Both the position numbers and the translations under genes were made by a program. Under the pieces are notes generated by a model that was not told the DNA's origin, searched no databases, and saw nothing but the letters and a program-made list of their open reading frames with translations. From positions 35,555 to 99,554 of the forward strand of contig NZ_CVSV01000109.1 in assembly GCF_001180245.1 (NCBI RefSeq): DNA of 64,000 nt. The letters run 5' to 3'. The number at the start of each line of letters is the position of its first letter. Positions within the stretch are counted from its first letter, which is position 1. This document shows positions 1 to 8,918 of this stretch, piece by piece. The stretch is from Prochlorococcus marinus (GTDB lineage Bacteria > Cyanobacteriota > Cyanobacteriia > PCC-6307 > Cyanobiaceae).

Positions 1-239
1 GCTTCTTTTCTACTATTATTAATAGTTAGATCTACCTTATTTTCAGTAGCCTTTTCAAGGATTAATTGATCGTTGTAAAGGATAGGTATTTTAAATTTAT
101 CGCCATTTTTATACAGAACATCAATTTCTCTCTGCCTTGGATAGAAAAATATTGATTCTATTTTCCCCGCCTCTATGTCTTCTAGAAGATCCGAATAACT
201 TGATTTAGAATCTGAATAGGAGAATTTTGATCTAAACAC
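1..239 (-). CDS. FtsH-like membrane protease, N-terminal part (runs off window)
   Basis: The 79 visible codons read like the lumenal/periplasmic domain at the front of FtsH AAA+ zinc proteases: YSDLLEDIEAGKIESIFFYP, then an IPILYND segment and a short acidic/basic tail. FtsH proteases degrade damaged membrane proteins such as photosystem II D1. The start I chose is GTG at 239, because an in-frame TAA lies three codons upstream. That leaves no first membrane helix before this domain, unlike textbook FtsH. The AAA and metalloprotease domains would lie outside the window. It is divergent from rpmF. Family assignment is inferred from the domain pattern only. Confidence 0.6.
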   Translation of the reverse strand, partial: MFRSKFSYSDSKSSYSDLLEDIEAGKIESIFFYPRQREIDVLYKNGDKFKIPILYNDQLILEKATENKVDLTINNSRKE

Positions 240-370
240 TAATCTTTACAAGTGATTAATAAAGCATATATGCTTATTTAAAAAATTGACGTATATAAAC
301 AAAATATACTCAAAAGTTTTGGAGATAACCAGTTAAAGGTTATATTATTATATGGAAATAAAGAAACAGA

Positions 371-541
371 ATGGCTGTACCAAAGAAGAAAAAATCAAAG
401 AGCAAAAGGAACCAAAGGCACGCTGTCTGGAAAGGGAAAGCAGCAATAGCAGCTCAAAAAGCTATATCTTTAGGTAAATCAGTCTTAACTGGGAAAGCTC
501 AAGGATTTGTTTATCCTATTGAAGAAGAAGAAGAAGAATAG
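371..541 (+). CDS. rpmF: 50S ribosomal protein L32
   Basis: The 56-residue protein starts [20 protein letters not shown], the conserved basic N-terminus of bacterial L32, and ends with an FVYP segment and a run of six glutamates. L32 is a structural protein of the large ribosomal subunit. The cyanobacterial form lacks the zinc-binding cysteines found in some bacteria, and none are present here. The acidic tail is encoded by GAA repeats. The start is ATG with no competitor. It converges with the Ycf20 gene, whose stop is only 3 bases away. Confidence 0.95.
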   Translation: MAVPKKKKSKSKRNQRHAVWKGKAAIAAQKAISLGKSVLTGKAQGFVYPIEEEEEE

Positions 542-544
542 CTT

Positions 545-871
545 TTAAGATCCTAATTTAAATGCCTCAAGTATAACGGCATAAATTGCACCAATTCTTA
601 ATTTATCAACTACGGTCCATAGATAATAAAATTTTGAACTTGCGGCAGGTTTGATTCTTATGATGATTTCAATAAAAACAATTATTATTGGTACCATAAT
701 CAACTCATTTTTACCTTCAGAGATAAATTTTGTAAGAAAATTTGCGAACAAAAAATAACCTGTCAAAACAGAAATTAGACCAATAGATTTTGTCCTCCAA
801 GTATCACTTATAAAACCAAAAAATAAATTATTTAACTGGTAGGTAATTTTTGAAAAATTAGTTTTTTGCAT
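545..871 (-). CDS. ycf20: Ycf20-like membrane protein (DUF565)
   Basis: This 108-residue protein matches the Ycf20/DUF565 pattern of cyanobacteria and chloroplasts: an N-terminal stretch ending FISDTWRTKSIGLISVLTGY, then two hydrophobic helices (about residues 30-50 and 57-71). The family is linked in algae to non-photochemical quenching, but its biochemical role is unknown. The start (ATG at 871) overlaps the stop of the upstream HAD gene by 14 bases, so the two are probably co-transcribed from the same strand. Confidence 0.75.
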   Translation of the reverse strand: MQKTNFSKITYQLNNLFFGFISDTWRTKSIGLISVLTGYFLFANFLTKFISEGKNELIMVPIIIVFIEIIIRIKPAASSKFYYLWTVVDKLRIGAIYAVILEAFKLGS

Positions 872-1622
872 TACTAAAAGACACTAAATAATCACTTAGA
901 AAGCTATAGTCGACATATGATTTTTTTAGTTTAGGTCCTTTAATTACATTTGCCATATTATTCTCATCACCAAGACTATCTAAAATACAATCTAATTTAA
1001 TATTTTCCTCAAGAACAATAGGAATATTTGAAGGAACAAAAATTGTAGGCAAGTTTGCTGCCAGGGAAGATTTCAATCCTGGATTGGAGTCTTCAAAAAC
1101 AATTGAGTTGTTTGTATTTATACCACTTAATTGGATTGCCTTTAAATATGGTAATGGATTTGGTTTTTTTAATTCAACGTCTTCGCTTGAAATAATGAAC
1201 TCAAAAGGGTTGAAGCCATTAAAAAGAAATTCAACAAGTAGATTGACTTGGCTTCTTGAACTTGAAGTGACAATAAATTGTCTTACTTTTTTTTTATGTA
1301 ATTCATTTATTAATCTAAAAACACCAGTTTTTAAACTAACGACATTTTTTTTTATAATTTCTAAATAATGAAACTGCTTAGTTTCATGAATTTTGAGAAT
1401 TAAATCTTCTGGGAAATCATCATTATTCGATTTAGCATAATAAGCAATCCTATTTTTGCCCCCATTTATCTTCAGAAGTTTTATATATTTATTAGTGTCC
1501 CAATTCCAATTAATACCGAGGTCATTGAAAGCATTATTAAAAGCAGGTAAATGAGCCTCTAATTCAGTATTTGCGATTGTACCATCTAAATCCCAATAAA
1601 CGCCCTCGAGATACGTCACCAA
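858..1622 (-). CDS. HAD-superfamily phosphatase, CbbY-like
   Basis: The protein of about 254 residues carries the four HAD motifs in order: DLDGT (residues 11-15, nucleophile and general acid aspartates), VTSSS (motif II), KKPNP (motif III lysine) and FEDSNPG (motif IV acidic pair). The helical cap follows motif I, as in CbbY/phosphoglycolate phosphatase-like enzymes. Red-type CbbY dephosphorylates xylulose-1,5-bisphosphate, a Rubisco inhibitor, but that specificity cannot be read from this sequence. The start is TTG at 1622 or GTG at 1619. The last 14 bases overlap the Ycf20 start. Confidence 0.8.
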   Translation of the reverse strand: MVTYLEGVYWDLDGTIANTELEAHLPAFNNAFNDLGINWNWDTNKYIKLLKINGGKNRIAYYAKSNNDDFPEDLILKIHETKQFHYLEIIKKNVVSLKTGVFRLINELHKKKVRQFIVTSSSRSQVNLLVEFLFNGFNPFEFIISSEDVELKKPNPLPYLKAIQLSGINTNNSIVFEDSNPGLKSSLAANLPTIFVPSNIPIVLEENIKLDCILDSLGDENNMANVIKGPKLKKSYVDYSFLSDYLVSFSNAKN

Positions 1623-1633
1623 AAAGAATTTTT

Positions 1634-1711
1634 TTATTTACGATAAAAAACAAGAGCAATTATTGCTGGCCCTGCCAACGCAACTACAGCTAATGGAATA
1701 AGTGTTGCCAT
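1634..1711 (-). CDS. psb30: Probable photosystem II subunit Psb30 (Ycf12)
   Basis: A 25-residue single-helix protein, MATLIPLAVVALAGPAIIAL followed by VFYRK. The small LAGPAII hydrophobic core followed by a basic end resembles the C-terminal half of Psb30/Ycf12, a peripheral PSII core subunit. It is shorter than the Thermosynechococcus protein. It sits 11 bases before the start of the HAD gene on the same strand. Its tiny size makes the identification tentative; another one-helix photosystem subunit is the alternative. Confidence 0.55.
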   Translation of the reverse strand: MATLIPLAVVALAGPAIIALVFYRK

Positions 1712-1793
1712 GATTAATGAATATGTTTTGTGATACTATTTTTACAAATAAATGACGCAACTGTACTGATACGTAACAAGATTGAATTAAATT

Positions 1794-2141
1794 ATGAAAT
1801 CATGGACATGTATAGAAAATTGTGGAGCTTGTTGTAAATTTGACTTGAACGAAAGAAGTGATTTGGCTAACAAACTTAACAAAGAAGATATAGCTTTGAT
1901 AAATTCGATGACGGCTAAAGACGGTTGGTGTAAAAACCTGGACAGAGAAAATAAAAAATGCTTAATTTATGAAACAAGACCTCATTTTTGCCGGGTAAGT
2001 GAATTTTCAACTTCATTTAAAGGATATTTGAAATCTGGTGATAAATTTTTAATAGATTGCTGCAAACAACATATTTCATCAAATTATGGATACCAAAGTG
2101 AAGAGATGAAAACTTTTAAAATTGCTGTTTCAGGAAAATGA
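1794..2141 (+). CDS. YkgJ-like cysteine-cluster protein
   Basis: The 115-residue protein begins with the CX3CX2CC cluster (C6, C10, C13, C14), followed by spaced cysteines in WCKNL, KKCLIYETRPHFCR and DCCKQ. This is the pattern of the YkgJ/UPF0153 family, proposed to bind a metal or an iron-sulfur cluster. The ERP/TRPHFCR motif is typical of the family. Function is unknown. Its stop overlaps the start of the first UPF0016 gene (ATGA), so translation is likely coupled and a link to metal transport is plausible but inferred. Confidence 0.75.
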   Translation: MKSWTCIENCGACCKFDLNERSDLANKLNKEDIALINSMTAKDGWCKNLDRENKKCLIYETRPHFCRVSEFSTSFKGYLKSGDKFLIDCCKQHISSNYGYQSEEMKTFKIAVSGK

Positions 2142-2464
2142 ATAGTAAATTAGAAAAAAAAGAAAACAATCTAGAAAAAAGTTTTTTTTCAATATTTATA
2201 ACGACTTTTACAACAATTTTTATCGCTGAACTTGGCGATAAAACTCAGATAGCCACATTAATGCTTTCTGCTGAATCGGGAAGGCCAATAATTGTTTTTC
2301 TTGGAAGTTCTCTAGCATTAATAAGCTCTAGCATAGTAGGAGTTCTTATTGGTAAATGGGTATCAAAAAAAATATCTCCTAGCAAATTTGCTTTATCTAC
2401 TGGTACTTTAATGATATTGATAAGTATATTTTTAGCTTATGAAACATTCAAAAATTATTTATAA
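2138..2464 (+). CDS. UPF0016/GDT1 cation transporter, half-size subunit 1
   Basis: The 108-residue protein has one copy of the family signature ELGDKTQIAT (E31 onward) in its first helix and three predicted membrane segments. Full-length UPF0016 proteins (TMEM165, Gdt1, cyanobacterial Mnx) have two such repeats and move Mn2+ or Ca2+ across membranes; the thylakoid form supplies Mn to PSII. Here each repeat is a separate gene, so a heterodimer with the next gene is likely. It overlaps the preceding cysteine-cluster gene by 4 bases. Confidence 0.85.
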   Translation: MNSKLEKKENNLEKSFFSIFITTFTTIFIAELGDKTQIATLMLSAESGRPIIVFLGSSLALISSSIVGVLIGKWVSKKISPSKFALSTGTLMILISIFLAYETFKNYL

Positions 2465-2752
2465 ATGGTTTTAAGTTTATTACTATCAACATTTCTAACC
2501 GTTTTCATAGCTGAATTAGGTGACAAAACTCAACTAGCTACTTTAACTATAAGTGGCACTTCAAATAAACCATTGGCAGTTTTTCTAGGATCTTCTTCAG
2601 CACTTGTTTTTGCAAGTTTACTTGGAGCTTTAACAGGTGGTTCTATTTCAAGTTTTTTACCAGAAGTAGTTCTAAAGTTAATAGCGTCCATTACATTTTT
2701 CATCATTGGTATAAGGCTTTTAATCAACTCTTTCACAATCGAAAAAGAATAA
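2465..2752 (+). CDS. UPF0016/GDT1 cation transporter, half-size subunit 2
   Basis: The 95-residue protein carries the second family repeat, AELGDKTQLATLTISG (E17 onward), with three membrane segments. Its ATG follows the stop of the first half directly, with no spacer, which fits coupled translation and 1:1 stoichiometry. It lacks the acidic linker seen in single-chain relatives. Mn2+/Ca2+ export is known for the family; the substrate here is inferred. Confidence 0.85.
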   Translation: MVLSLLLSTFLTVFIAELGDKTQLATLTISGTSNKPLAVFLGSSSALVFASLLGALTGGSISSFLPEVVLKLIASITFFIIGIRLLINSFTIEKE

Positions 2753-2848
2753 AAAGAAGAGAAAGAAAATAATTAGTTTTAAGCTTGGATAATAAGGTGT
2801 AATAATGAAGTATATATCCCTAAATTAATTTATAATTTCATTTAGATC

Positions 2849-5071
2849 ATGTTCACATCATCTTCAATAATTGATAATCTTAATCAATCAGAAGGGTTAG
2901 AATATAAAAAATTATGCAGATTATTAAAAATAACAAAGAAATCTGATAAGGATAAATTAGATATTGCTTTAACAGCTCTAGAAAAACTTGAAATAATTAA
3001 TAAAAATGAAAATGATGAATATACTTGCATAAAGGATAATGATCATCTTGTAGCCAAAATAAGATGTAGTAGCAAAGGCTATTGCTTTGCTGTAAGGGGA
3101 AAAGACAAAGAAGATATCTACATTAAAGAAAATCTACTTAACTATGCATGGAATGGAGATAAAGTTTTAGTAAGAATAATAAAAGAGGGATATAGAAGAA
3201 GATCACCTGAAGGAATAGTTGATTGTATTCTTGAAAGATCAAATCAAATACTTCTTTCTAAAGTAGAAGTAATAAACAATGACGTATATGCAATCTCAAT
3301 AGACGATAGGATCCTTTCCAAAATTAAACTTCCTAAAGAGAATAAAAAATACACTTTCAATCCAGACAATAAGAATATAGTAAAAGTTGAGATTGATAGG
3401 TTCCCCATTGGTCAAGAAGAAGGACTAGGTCATGTGATACAAGAACTAAAACTAAACAATAATGAGGACTATGATACGGACTTTGTTTTATCTAAAAGCA
3501 ATATCGTTAAATCATACGATTTACATCGTATTGAATCAAAAAAAACAGAACAAAGAGAAAGGATAGATCTTACAGATAAAAACTCTTATTTATTCAAAAG
3601 TTGGAATTCTAATAATTCTCCAATGCTCCCAATGATTCAAATAGAGCATGGAAAAAATAAAAATACTAAATTATGGATACATACAAATAATCTTGCAGAA
3701 AGAGTAGATCTAAATAGTAAAAAATCTCTAGAAATATTATTCAAAGGCTTTGAATCATTACCCTTATTAAATGATTGGCAAAACTACCTTGGTGAAGCCA
3801 TAAGAAATGATTCTGAATTTAAAATTGGTGAAAATAATGAAGCAATAAGCCTCTGTGTGAATTTAAATAGTGCTAATGAAATAATTGATTGGTCATTTCA
3901 TCTTACTTTAGTAAAATGCACTCTTATTGTTGGAAGTGATCATACTGACGCGCTTCTATCTAGAAAAAGTAAATCAAGGATAACCTCTCGGGTGTTAAAA
4001 CCTATAAAGGAATATATCGACGATTTAGATAAAATACTTGAAATATCATGTTCATTAAGACAAAAACATCTATTGAAGGGTAAGGTTGAAATTCCTGCGC
4101 CACTTAATAATATTGAAGCACTAGAAGAATTTTTTATTCACAATCCAGCTGATTATTCAAAAGGATATTTTGAATCATTAAATAAAAAAGATTGCCAAAC
4201 TTACCTTTCACCAATACTATATGAAGCTAATTTAATATGGTTCAAACATTCAAATCAATATGGCTTAAAAAGTGCAGGATACATTTCAAATGGAATAGAT
4301 TACGTTAATGCTAATGAAATTATCAAATATTCAGAATTTATTGATAATGATGTAGAGCTTAATGAAGATGGCAATTTGACATTTAGTCAAGTAATTAAAT
4401 TAATTGACGACGATAATAAAAAAAGAATCTTACATAAACTTCTAATTAATGAATTTAAGGACAATGAAATAAGGTTGATATCTAAAGATCCTGATAATGA
4501 TGAATCAGAAAAATTATTTATTACTCCATGGACAATTCCTGGATTTGACTTCACAAATCTTATAAACCAGTACAGTATTTTTAATATGATAATAAATGGC
4601 AAGAAATCTAAGAAAAATAATATAAAAGAAATTAATATATCTGAGAGTAATTCATTAGAATTAGTAAATTGGGATATATTTAATTCATCAATTTCAAAAA
4701 ATTTAGAAATATTATTTAACAAGTTTGTTATGGATAAACTTAATGAATTCAAGTACAAAGTTAACCAATATAGATCTAATATGATAAATATAAAAAAAGT
4801 TAGAAAAGCAGAAAAATTACTAGGTAATATTTATAGTGGGTTTATTTTATCAGTGCAAACATATGGTTTCTTTGTTGAGATATCAGAACTAAATGTAGAG
4901 GGTTTAGTACACGTAAGCACTCTTAATAATGATTGGTATGAATACAGGTCAAGGCAAAATTTATTGATTGGAAGAAAATCAAAAAAATCATATAAAGTTG
5001 GAGATGCAATAGAAGTAAAAATAATAAAAGTCGATATTCTTAAATATCAAATTGACTTAGAATTAACATAA
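2849..5071 (+). CDS. zam: RNase II/R-like protein (Zam type), apparently lacking the catalytic aspartates
   Basis: This 740-residue protein has the RNase II/R layout: an N-terminal winged-helix/cold-shock region (about 1-130), an RNB-like core (about 230-600) and a C-terminal S1 domain (about 660-740, with GFFVEISELNVEGLVHVS). Cyanobacterial members are called Zam, from acetazolamide resistance in Synechocystis. The core aligns around RIDLT and LWIHTNNLAERVDL, but between them the usual DPxxAKDFDDA magnesium site is replaced by a segment around NNSPMLPM without aspartates. Exonuclease activity is therefore doubtful; RNA binding through S1 remains plausible. It stands alone between short intergenic gaps. 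Confidence 0.75.
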   Translation: MFTSSSIIDNLNQSEGLEYKKLCRLLKITKKSDKDKLDIALTALEKLEIINKNENDEYTCIKDNDHLVAKIRCSSKGYCFAVRGKDKEDIYIKENLLNYAWNGDKVLVRIIKEGYRRRSPEGIVDCILERSNQILLSKVEVINNDVYAISIDDRILSKIKLPKENKKYTFNPDNKNIVKVEIDRFPIGQEEGLGHVIQELKLNNNEDYDTDFVLSKSNIVKSYDLHRIESKKTEQRERIDLTDKNSYLFKSWNSNNSPMLPMIQIEHGKNKNTKLWIHTNNLAERVDLNSKKSLEILFKGFESLPLLNDWQNYLGEAIRNDSEFKIGENNEAISLCVNLNSANEIIDWSFHLTLVKCTLIVGSDHTDALLSRKSKSRITSRVLKPIKEYIDDLDKILEISCSLRQKHLLKGKVEIPAPLNNIEALEEFFIHNPADYSKGYFESLNKKDCQTYLSPILYEANLIWFKHSNQYGLKSAGYISNGIDYVNANEIIKYSEFIDNDVELNEDGNLTFSQVIKLIDDDNKKRILHKLLINEFKDNEIRLISKDPDNDESEKLFITPWTIPGFDFTNLINQYSIFNMIINGKKSKKNNIKEINISESNSLELVNWDIFNSSISKNLEILFNKFVMDKLNEFKYKVNQYRSNMINIKKVRKAEKLLGNIYSGFILSVQTYGFFVEISELNVEGLVHVSTLNNDWYEYRSRQNLLIGRKSKKSYKVGDAIEVKIIKVDILKYQIDLELT

Positions 5072-5138
5072 ATAAATTTTCACAAAATATATTATGGAAA
5101 TATTAACCAAAAAAAATTTATGATAACTTTTTATAATT

Positions 5139-5582
5139 ATGTTTAAGAAAAAATATTTACTTTTAACTCTTTTTTTAATAATTATCTTTCAAATTTTATT
5201 ATATACAAATAATAATCAGAAGACTTCATTTAGATACTTTATATGGACCCTCCAAGAAGTAAGTATAGGTAAGTTAATCAGTATTTCGTTTTTTTCTGGT
5301 TTATTTGTAAGCACTTTATTGAATACAACAATTAATAGTACTAGTTTCAGAAAAAATACTTTCGAAAATGTGGAGGATGATTTTGTATCTAAAAGTAATG
5401 AGGAAGAAATAGAACCAAACGTTGAGATGCCGCCACAAAGAGATATTAGAGAAACTCAACCAACAATTTCTGTTAATTACAGAGTAATCAAAAATATGAA
5501 TGATAATAATTTTAAAAAAGATCAAAGTTATTCAAATCAAGATATTAAAGATGACTGGGATAATGCTGCTAATGATTGGTAG
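5139..5582 (+). CDS. Small membrane protein with acidic C-terminal tail, unknown function
   Basis: The 147-residue protein has two hydrophobic helices (about residues 5-22 and 43-62), then a polar, acidic cytoplasmic tail ending DDWDNAANDW. The two-helix start followed by a charged tail is reminiscent of LapA-like (DUF1049) proteins, but I see no decisive motif. A Trp/Asp-rich end like this is common in cyanobacterial small membrane proteins. It is followed by an AT-rich hairpin. Function not assigned. Confidence 0.65.
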   Translation: MFKKKYLLLTLFLIIIFQILLYTNNNQKTSFRYFIWTLQEVSIGKLISISFFSGLFVSTLLNTTINSTSFRKNTFENVEDDFVSKSNEEEIEPNVEMPPQRDIRETQPTISVNYRVIKNMNDNNFKKDQSYSNQDIKDDWDNAANDW

Positions 5583-5593
5583 AAAAATAAATT

Positions 5594-5616
5594 AATTAAA
5601 AAATGTTTTTTTAATT
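5594..5616 (+). terminator. AT-rich hairpin after the 147-residue membrane protein gene
   Basis: A ten-base stem (AATTAAAAAA with TTTTTTAATT) around a 3-base loop lies 12 bases after a stop codon. The U-rich right arm could act as an intrinsic terminator. The stem has no GC pairs, so it is weak and the call is tentative. Confidence 0.35.
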
Positions 5617-5641
5617 TATAATAGAACAAATAGTTTTTTTT

Positions 5642-6208
5642 ATGGAAGAAAATTTAGACAAAAATAATGGAGTAAATAAAGAAATATTTGACAACACTAC
5701 TAAATCAAACTCTGAGGAAATAAAAGAGCCTAAATCAGATAAAGATATCAATATGGATGTAAATAATGGTGATTCTGCTTCTAAAGTTGTTATAAAAAAT
5801 GAAATTAATACTTCCGAAAAACCTATAACAAAACCCAAAAAAGAACTCCCAGTAGAGAAAAAGCCTTTCCAAGAATTTATTAACTTGCACCTAATCCCTT
5901 CACTTACTGAGGAAATTAATCAAAGAGGATTCGAAATAAACAATATTAACCTCACTAACACAAATAGACCTATTGCTGGAGATAAATGTTGGGTAATAAA
6001 TTGTGAAATTAAAGATACATGTAACTTTTGGTTATCCTTTGAGAAGGATGACATTAGTTCATTAAAAAGTATTTCTTTATCAAAACCTAATCAAAAACCA
6101 AGTATTATTGAATCTTTTCTTATTGACGAAAAAAGAATAACCCTAAAACTAATTATTTCAAGAGTCCTTCAAAGATTGAATGGGCAAAAGTTAATAGGAG
6201 TTAATTAG
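5642..6208 (+). CDS. DUF2996 cyanobacterial protein
   Basis: The 188-residue protein has a disordered acidic/lysine-rich N-terminal third and a conserved domain from about residue 75: KPFQEFI, a central CWVINCEIKD strand and a C-terminal LQRLNGQKLIGVN signature that marks the cyanobacterial DUF2996 family. No catalytic motif is visible and the role is unknown. It lies 79 bases upstream of acsF on the same strand, so co-transcription with chlorophyll synthesis is possible. Confidence 0.75.
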   Translation: MEENLDKNNGVNKEIFDNTTKSNSEEIKEPKSDKDINMDVNNGDSASKVVIKNEINTSEKPITKPKKELPVEKKPFQEFINLHLIPSLTEEINQRGFEINNINLTNTNRPIAGDKCWVINCEIKDTCNFWLSFEKDDISSLKSISLSKPNQKPSIIESFLIDEKRITLKLIISRVLQRLNGQKLIGVN

Positions 6209-6287
6209 AAAAAGAATAACACCAAGTTAACTTTTTCCTCGAAAATACAAATAATAGTAAATAATAGTATTAATAAACGAATAAAAA

Positions 6288-7460
6288 ATGGCTCAATCAA
6301 CTGTTGAATCAAAAAATAAAAAAGATATTAATAATGGAAAGATACCAGCAAAAGAAACAATTTTGTCCCCTAGATTCTATACAACAGACTTTGAAGCTAT
6401 GGAAAATATGGATTTATCAATAAACGAGGAGGAATTGGAAGCTATATGTGAGGAATTTAGGAAAGATTACAATAGACATCATTTTGTAAGAAATAGTGAA
6501 TTTGAAGGCGCTGCAGAAAAATTAGATCCTGAGACAAGAGAGCTTTTTGTTGATTTTCTCGAGGGAAGTTGTACTTCAGAATTTTCAGGTTTTTTACTAT
6601 ATAAGGAACTTAGTAAGAGAATTAAAGTCAAAAACCCTCTACTTGCTGAGTGTTTTGCTCATATGGCCAGAGATGAAGCTAGACATGCAGGTTTTTTAAA
6701 TAAATCAATGAGTGACTTTGGACTTCAGTTAGATTTAGGTTTTTTAACAGCCAATAAAGATTACACTTATTTCCCACCAAGAAGTATTTTTTACGCTACT
6801 TATTTATCCGAAAAAATAGGCTATTGGAGATATATCGCAATTTATAGGCATCTAGAAAAAAATCCAAATAGCAAGATTTTTCCACTTTTTAATTACTTTG
6901 AGAACTGGTGTCAAGATGAAAATAGGCATGGTGACTTTTTTGACGCATTAATGAAAGCACAACCACGCACCGTTAAATCATTAAGCCAAAAAATTACTAT
7001 AGGTGGCTCTACCTTTACACATCCACTATTTGACTATTTCCATAGATTTAGATACTTTTTGAACAATCTTCCATTAACATCCAAATTATGGTCTAGGTTT
7101 TTCTTACTTGCTGTATTTGCAACTATGTATGCAAGGGATCTGGGGATCAAAAAGAATTTCTATGCTTCTCTAGGATTAGATGCTAAAGATTACGACCAGT
7201 ATGTTATTAATAAAACTAATGAAACTTCTGCTAGAGTTTTTCCTGTAGTATTGGACGTTTATGATAAATCTTTTTACGGAAGATTAGATAAAATAGTAGA
7301 AAATAATAAGGTTCTTTCCGATATTGCAAACAGTGAGGAAAATACATTATCTAAAACTTTTAAAAAATTACCTAAATATTTATCAAACGGTTACCAGTTA
7401 TTGAGACTATACTTATTAAAACCTCTTGATAGCAAAGATTTCCAACCTTCGATTAGATAA
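6288..7460 (+). CDS. acsF: Mg-protoporphyrin IX monomethyl ester oxidative cyclase
   Basis: The 390-residue protein is the aerobic (O2-dependent) cyclase that closes the fifth ring of chlorophyll, producing divinyl protochlorophyllide. It is a membrane-associated di-iron enzyme. The ligand motifs are visible: E98 in [14 protein letters not shown] at 129-133 and [10 protein letters not shown] from about 205. Length fits the family (about 350-390), with a short variable N-terminus. The start is ATG. The neighbouring DUF2996 gene is on the same strand; tldD follows 30 bases downstream. Confidence 0.95.
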   Translation: MAQSTVESKNKKDINNGKIPAKETILSPRFYTTDFEAMENMDLSINEEELEAICEEFRKDYNRHHFVRNSEFEGAAEKLDPETRELFVDFLEGSCTSEFSGFLLYKELSKRIKVKNPLLAECFAHMARDEARHAGFLNKSMSDFGLQLDLGFLTANKDYTYFPPRSIFYATYLSEKIGYWRYIAIYRHLEKNPNSKIFPLFNYFENWCQDENRHGDFFDALMKAQPRTVKSLSQKITIGGSTFTHPLFDYFHRFRYFLNNLPLTSKLWSRFFLLAVFATMYARDLGIKKNFYASLGLDAKDYDQYVINKTNETSARVFPVVLDVYDKSFYGRLDKIVENNKVLSDIANSEENTLSKTFKKLPKYLSNGYQLLRLYLLKPLDSKDFQPSIR

Positions 7461-7490
7461 TCTTTATTCAGAGAAGAATTATAGACTCAA

Positions 7491-8915
7491 ATGCTTTCGT
7501 CACAAATCAAATCAAATGAAATTGTTTTTGGTAGTTGCAATAAAGATTTATTAGAAGAAATAATTTTCTATGGGATTGGACTGGGGGCCGATTTTGTGGA
7601 AATATTTATAGAAAATACCGATAACTCAAGTGTTTTAGCTGAAGAAGATTTTATTACAAGTGTAAGTCCATCATTTGGAAGGGGTGCTGGTATTAGGATC
7701 TTTAAAGGAAAAAAGGATGGATTCGTAAGTACAAATGATTTAACAAAGCATGGCTTGATGAGATCGGTATCTCAGGCTATTGAGATGTTAGACATAACAA
7801 ATAACAAAAAAGGAGACGCATTTAACGGTTTAAATGAACACAGGGACTATAGTTTATTTAAAAAAAAATGGATTAATGAAGTCCCATCAATTCATGAGAT
7901 AAGTGAAAAACTACTAGTCAGCACAAAGTCTCTAAAAAAGAACAATAAAATAATAACTAGAAAAGGAAGTTATTCAAGAAATTTACAAGAAGTAATTATA
8001 GCTTCTAGCGATGGAACCTATGTCACAGATATCAGGTTGCATCAAACAGTTGGACTCAATGTAATTGCTAGTGATGCCCAATATAGATCTAGTGGAAGTA
8101 GAAGATTTGGATCGTCAGGAATGCCTAATGAATTCAGATTATGGGATCACGAAAAAGCAGCTAATGAGGTGTTTGAAAGTTCAATGAATATGTTGTACGC
8201 AGATTATGTTGATGCTGGACAAATGCCTGTTGTATTAGCTAATAAATTTGGTGGCGTTATATTCCACGAAGCCTGCGGTCATTTACTTGAAACTACTCAA
8301 ATAGAAAGAGGAACAACACCATTTGAGAATAAATTGAACGAAAAAATTGCACATGAATCTGTAACAGCAATTGATGAAGGGATATCAGAAGGATCCTTTG
8401 GTTCATTATCAGTAGATGATGAAGGTATGGAACCAGAAAAATCAGTTCTTATAAAAAATGGAATTTTAAAAAAATTCATATCAGATAGAGCTGGTGAATT
8501 AAGAACTGGCCATAAAAGGACAGGGAGTGGAAGAAGACAAAATTATTCCTTTGCTGCAGCTTCAAGAATGAGAAATACTTATATAGCTAAAGGTGAACAC
8601 TCGAAAGAGGATTTAATCAATAGTATTAGCGATGGACTTTACTGCAAATCAATGGGCGGAGGCAGTGTAGGTGCTACAGGACAATTTAATTTTGCAGTAG
8701 AAGAAGGATATCTTATTAAAAACGGAAAATTAACTAATCCAGTAAAGGGAGCAACTTTGATTGGTGAGGCAAAAGAAGTTATGCCAAAAATATCAATGTG
8801 CGGTAATGACCTAGAATTGGCTCCTGGATTCTGTGGATCCATTAGTGGAAGTGTCAATGTAACTGTTGGCCAACCTCACATTAAAGTTGATTCAATTACT
8901 GTTGGCGGAAGATAG
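7491..8915 (+). CDS. tldD: TldD metalloprotease subunit
   Basis: The 474-residue protein has the TldD zinc-site motif HEACGH at residues 259-264 and the glycine-rich C-terminal half (CGNDLELAPGFCGSISG). TldD pairs with TldE/PmbA to form a peptidase that trims unfolded peptides and matures some ribosomally made peptides. The partner gene begins 3 bases after this stop, so a complex made at equal levels is expected. The ATG start gives a normal family length. Confidence 0.93.
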   Translation: MLSSQIKSNEIVFGSCNKDLLEEIIFYGIGLGADFVEIFIENTDNSSVLAEEDFITSVSPSFGRGAGIRIFKGKKDGFVSTNDLTKHGLMRSVSQAIEMLDITNNKKGDAFNGLNEHRDYSLFKKKWINEVPSIHEISEKLLVSTKSLKKNNKIITRKGSYSRNLQEVIIASSDGTYVTDIRLHQTVGLNVIASDAQYRSSGSRRFGSSGMPNEFRLWDHEKAANEVFESSMNMLYADYVDAGQMPVVLANKFGGVIFHEACGHLLETTQIERGTTPFENKLNEKIAHESVTAIDEGISEGSFGSLSVDDEGMEPEKSVLIKNGILKKFISDRAGELRTGHKRTGSGRRQNYSFAAASRMRNTYIAKGEHSKEDLINSISDGLYCKSMGGGSVGATGQFNFAVEEGYLIKNGKLTNPVKGATLIGEAKEVMPKISMCGNDLELAPGFCGSISGSVNVTVGQPHIKVDSITVGGR

Positions 8916-8918
8916 GAT

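Noticed and set aside
4387..4758. 123-residue minus-strand ORF inside the zam gene
   Set aside because: It is the antisense of a long AT-rich coding region and has a shadow-like Leu/Ile/Asn/Ser-rich composition with no start signal.
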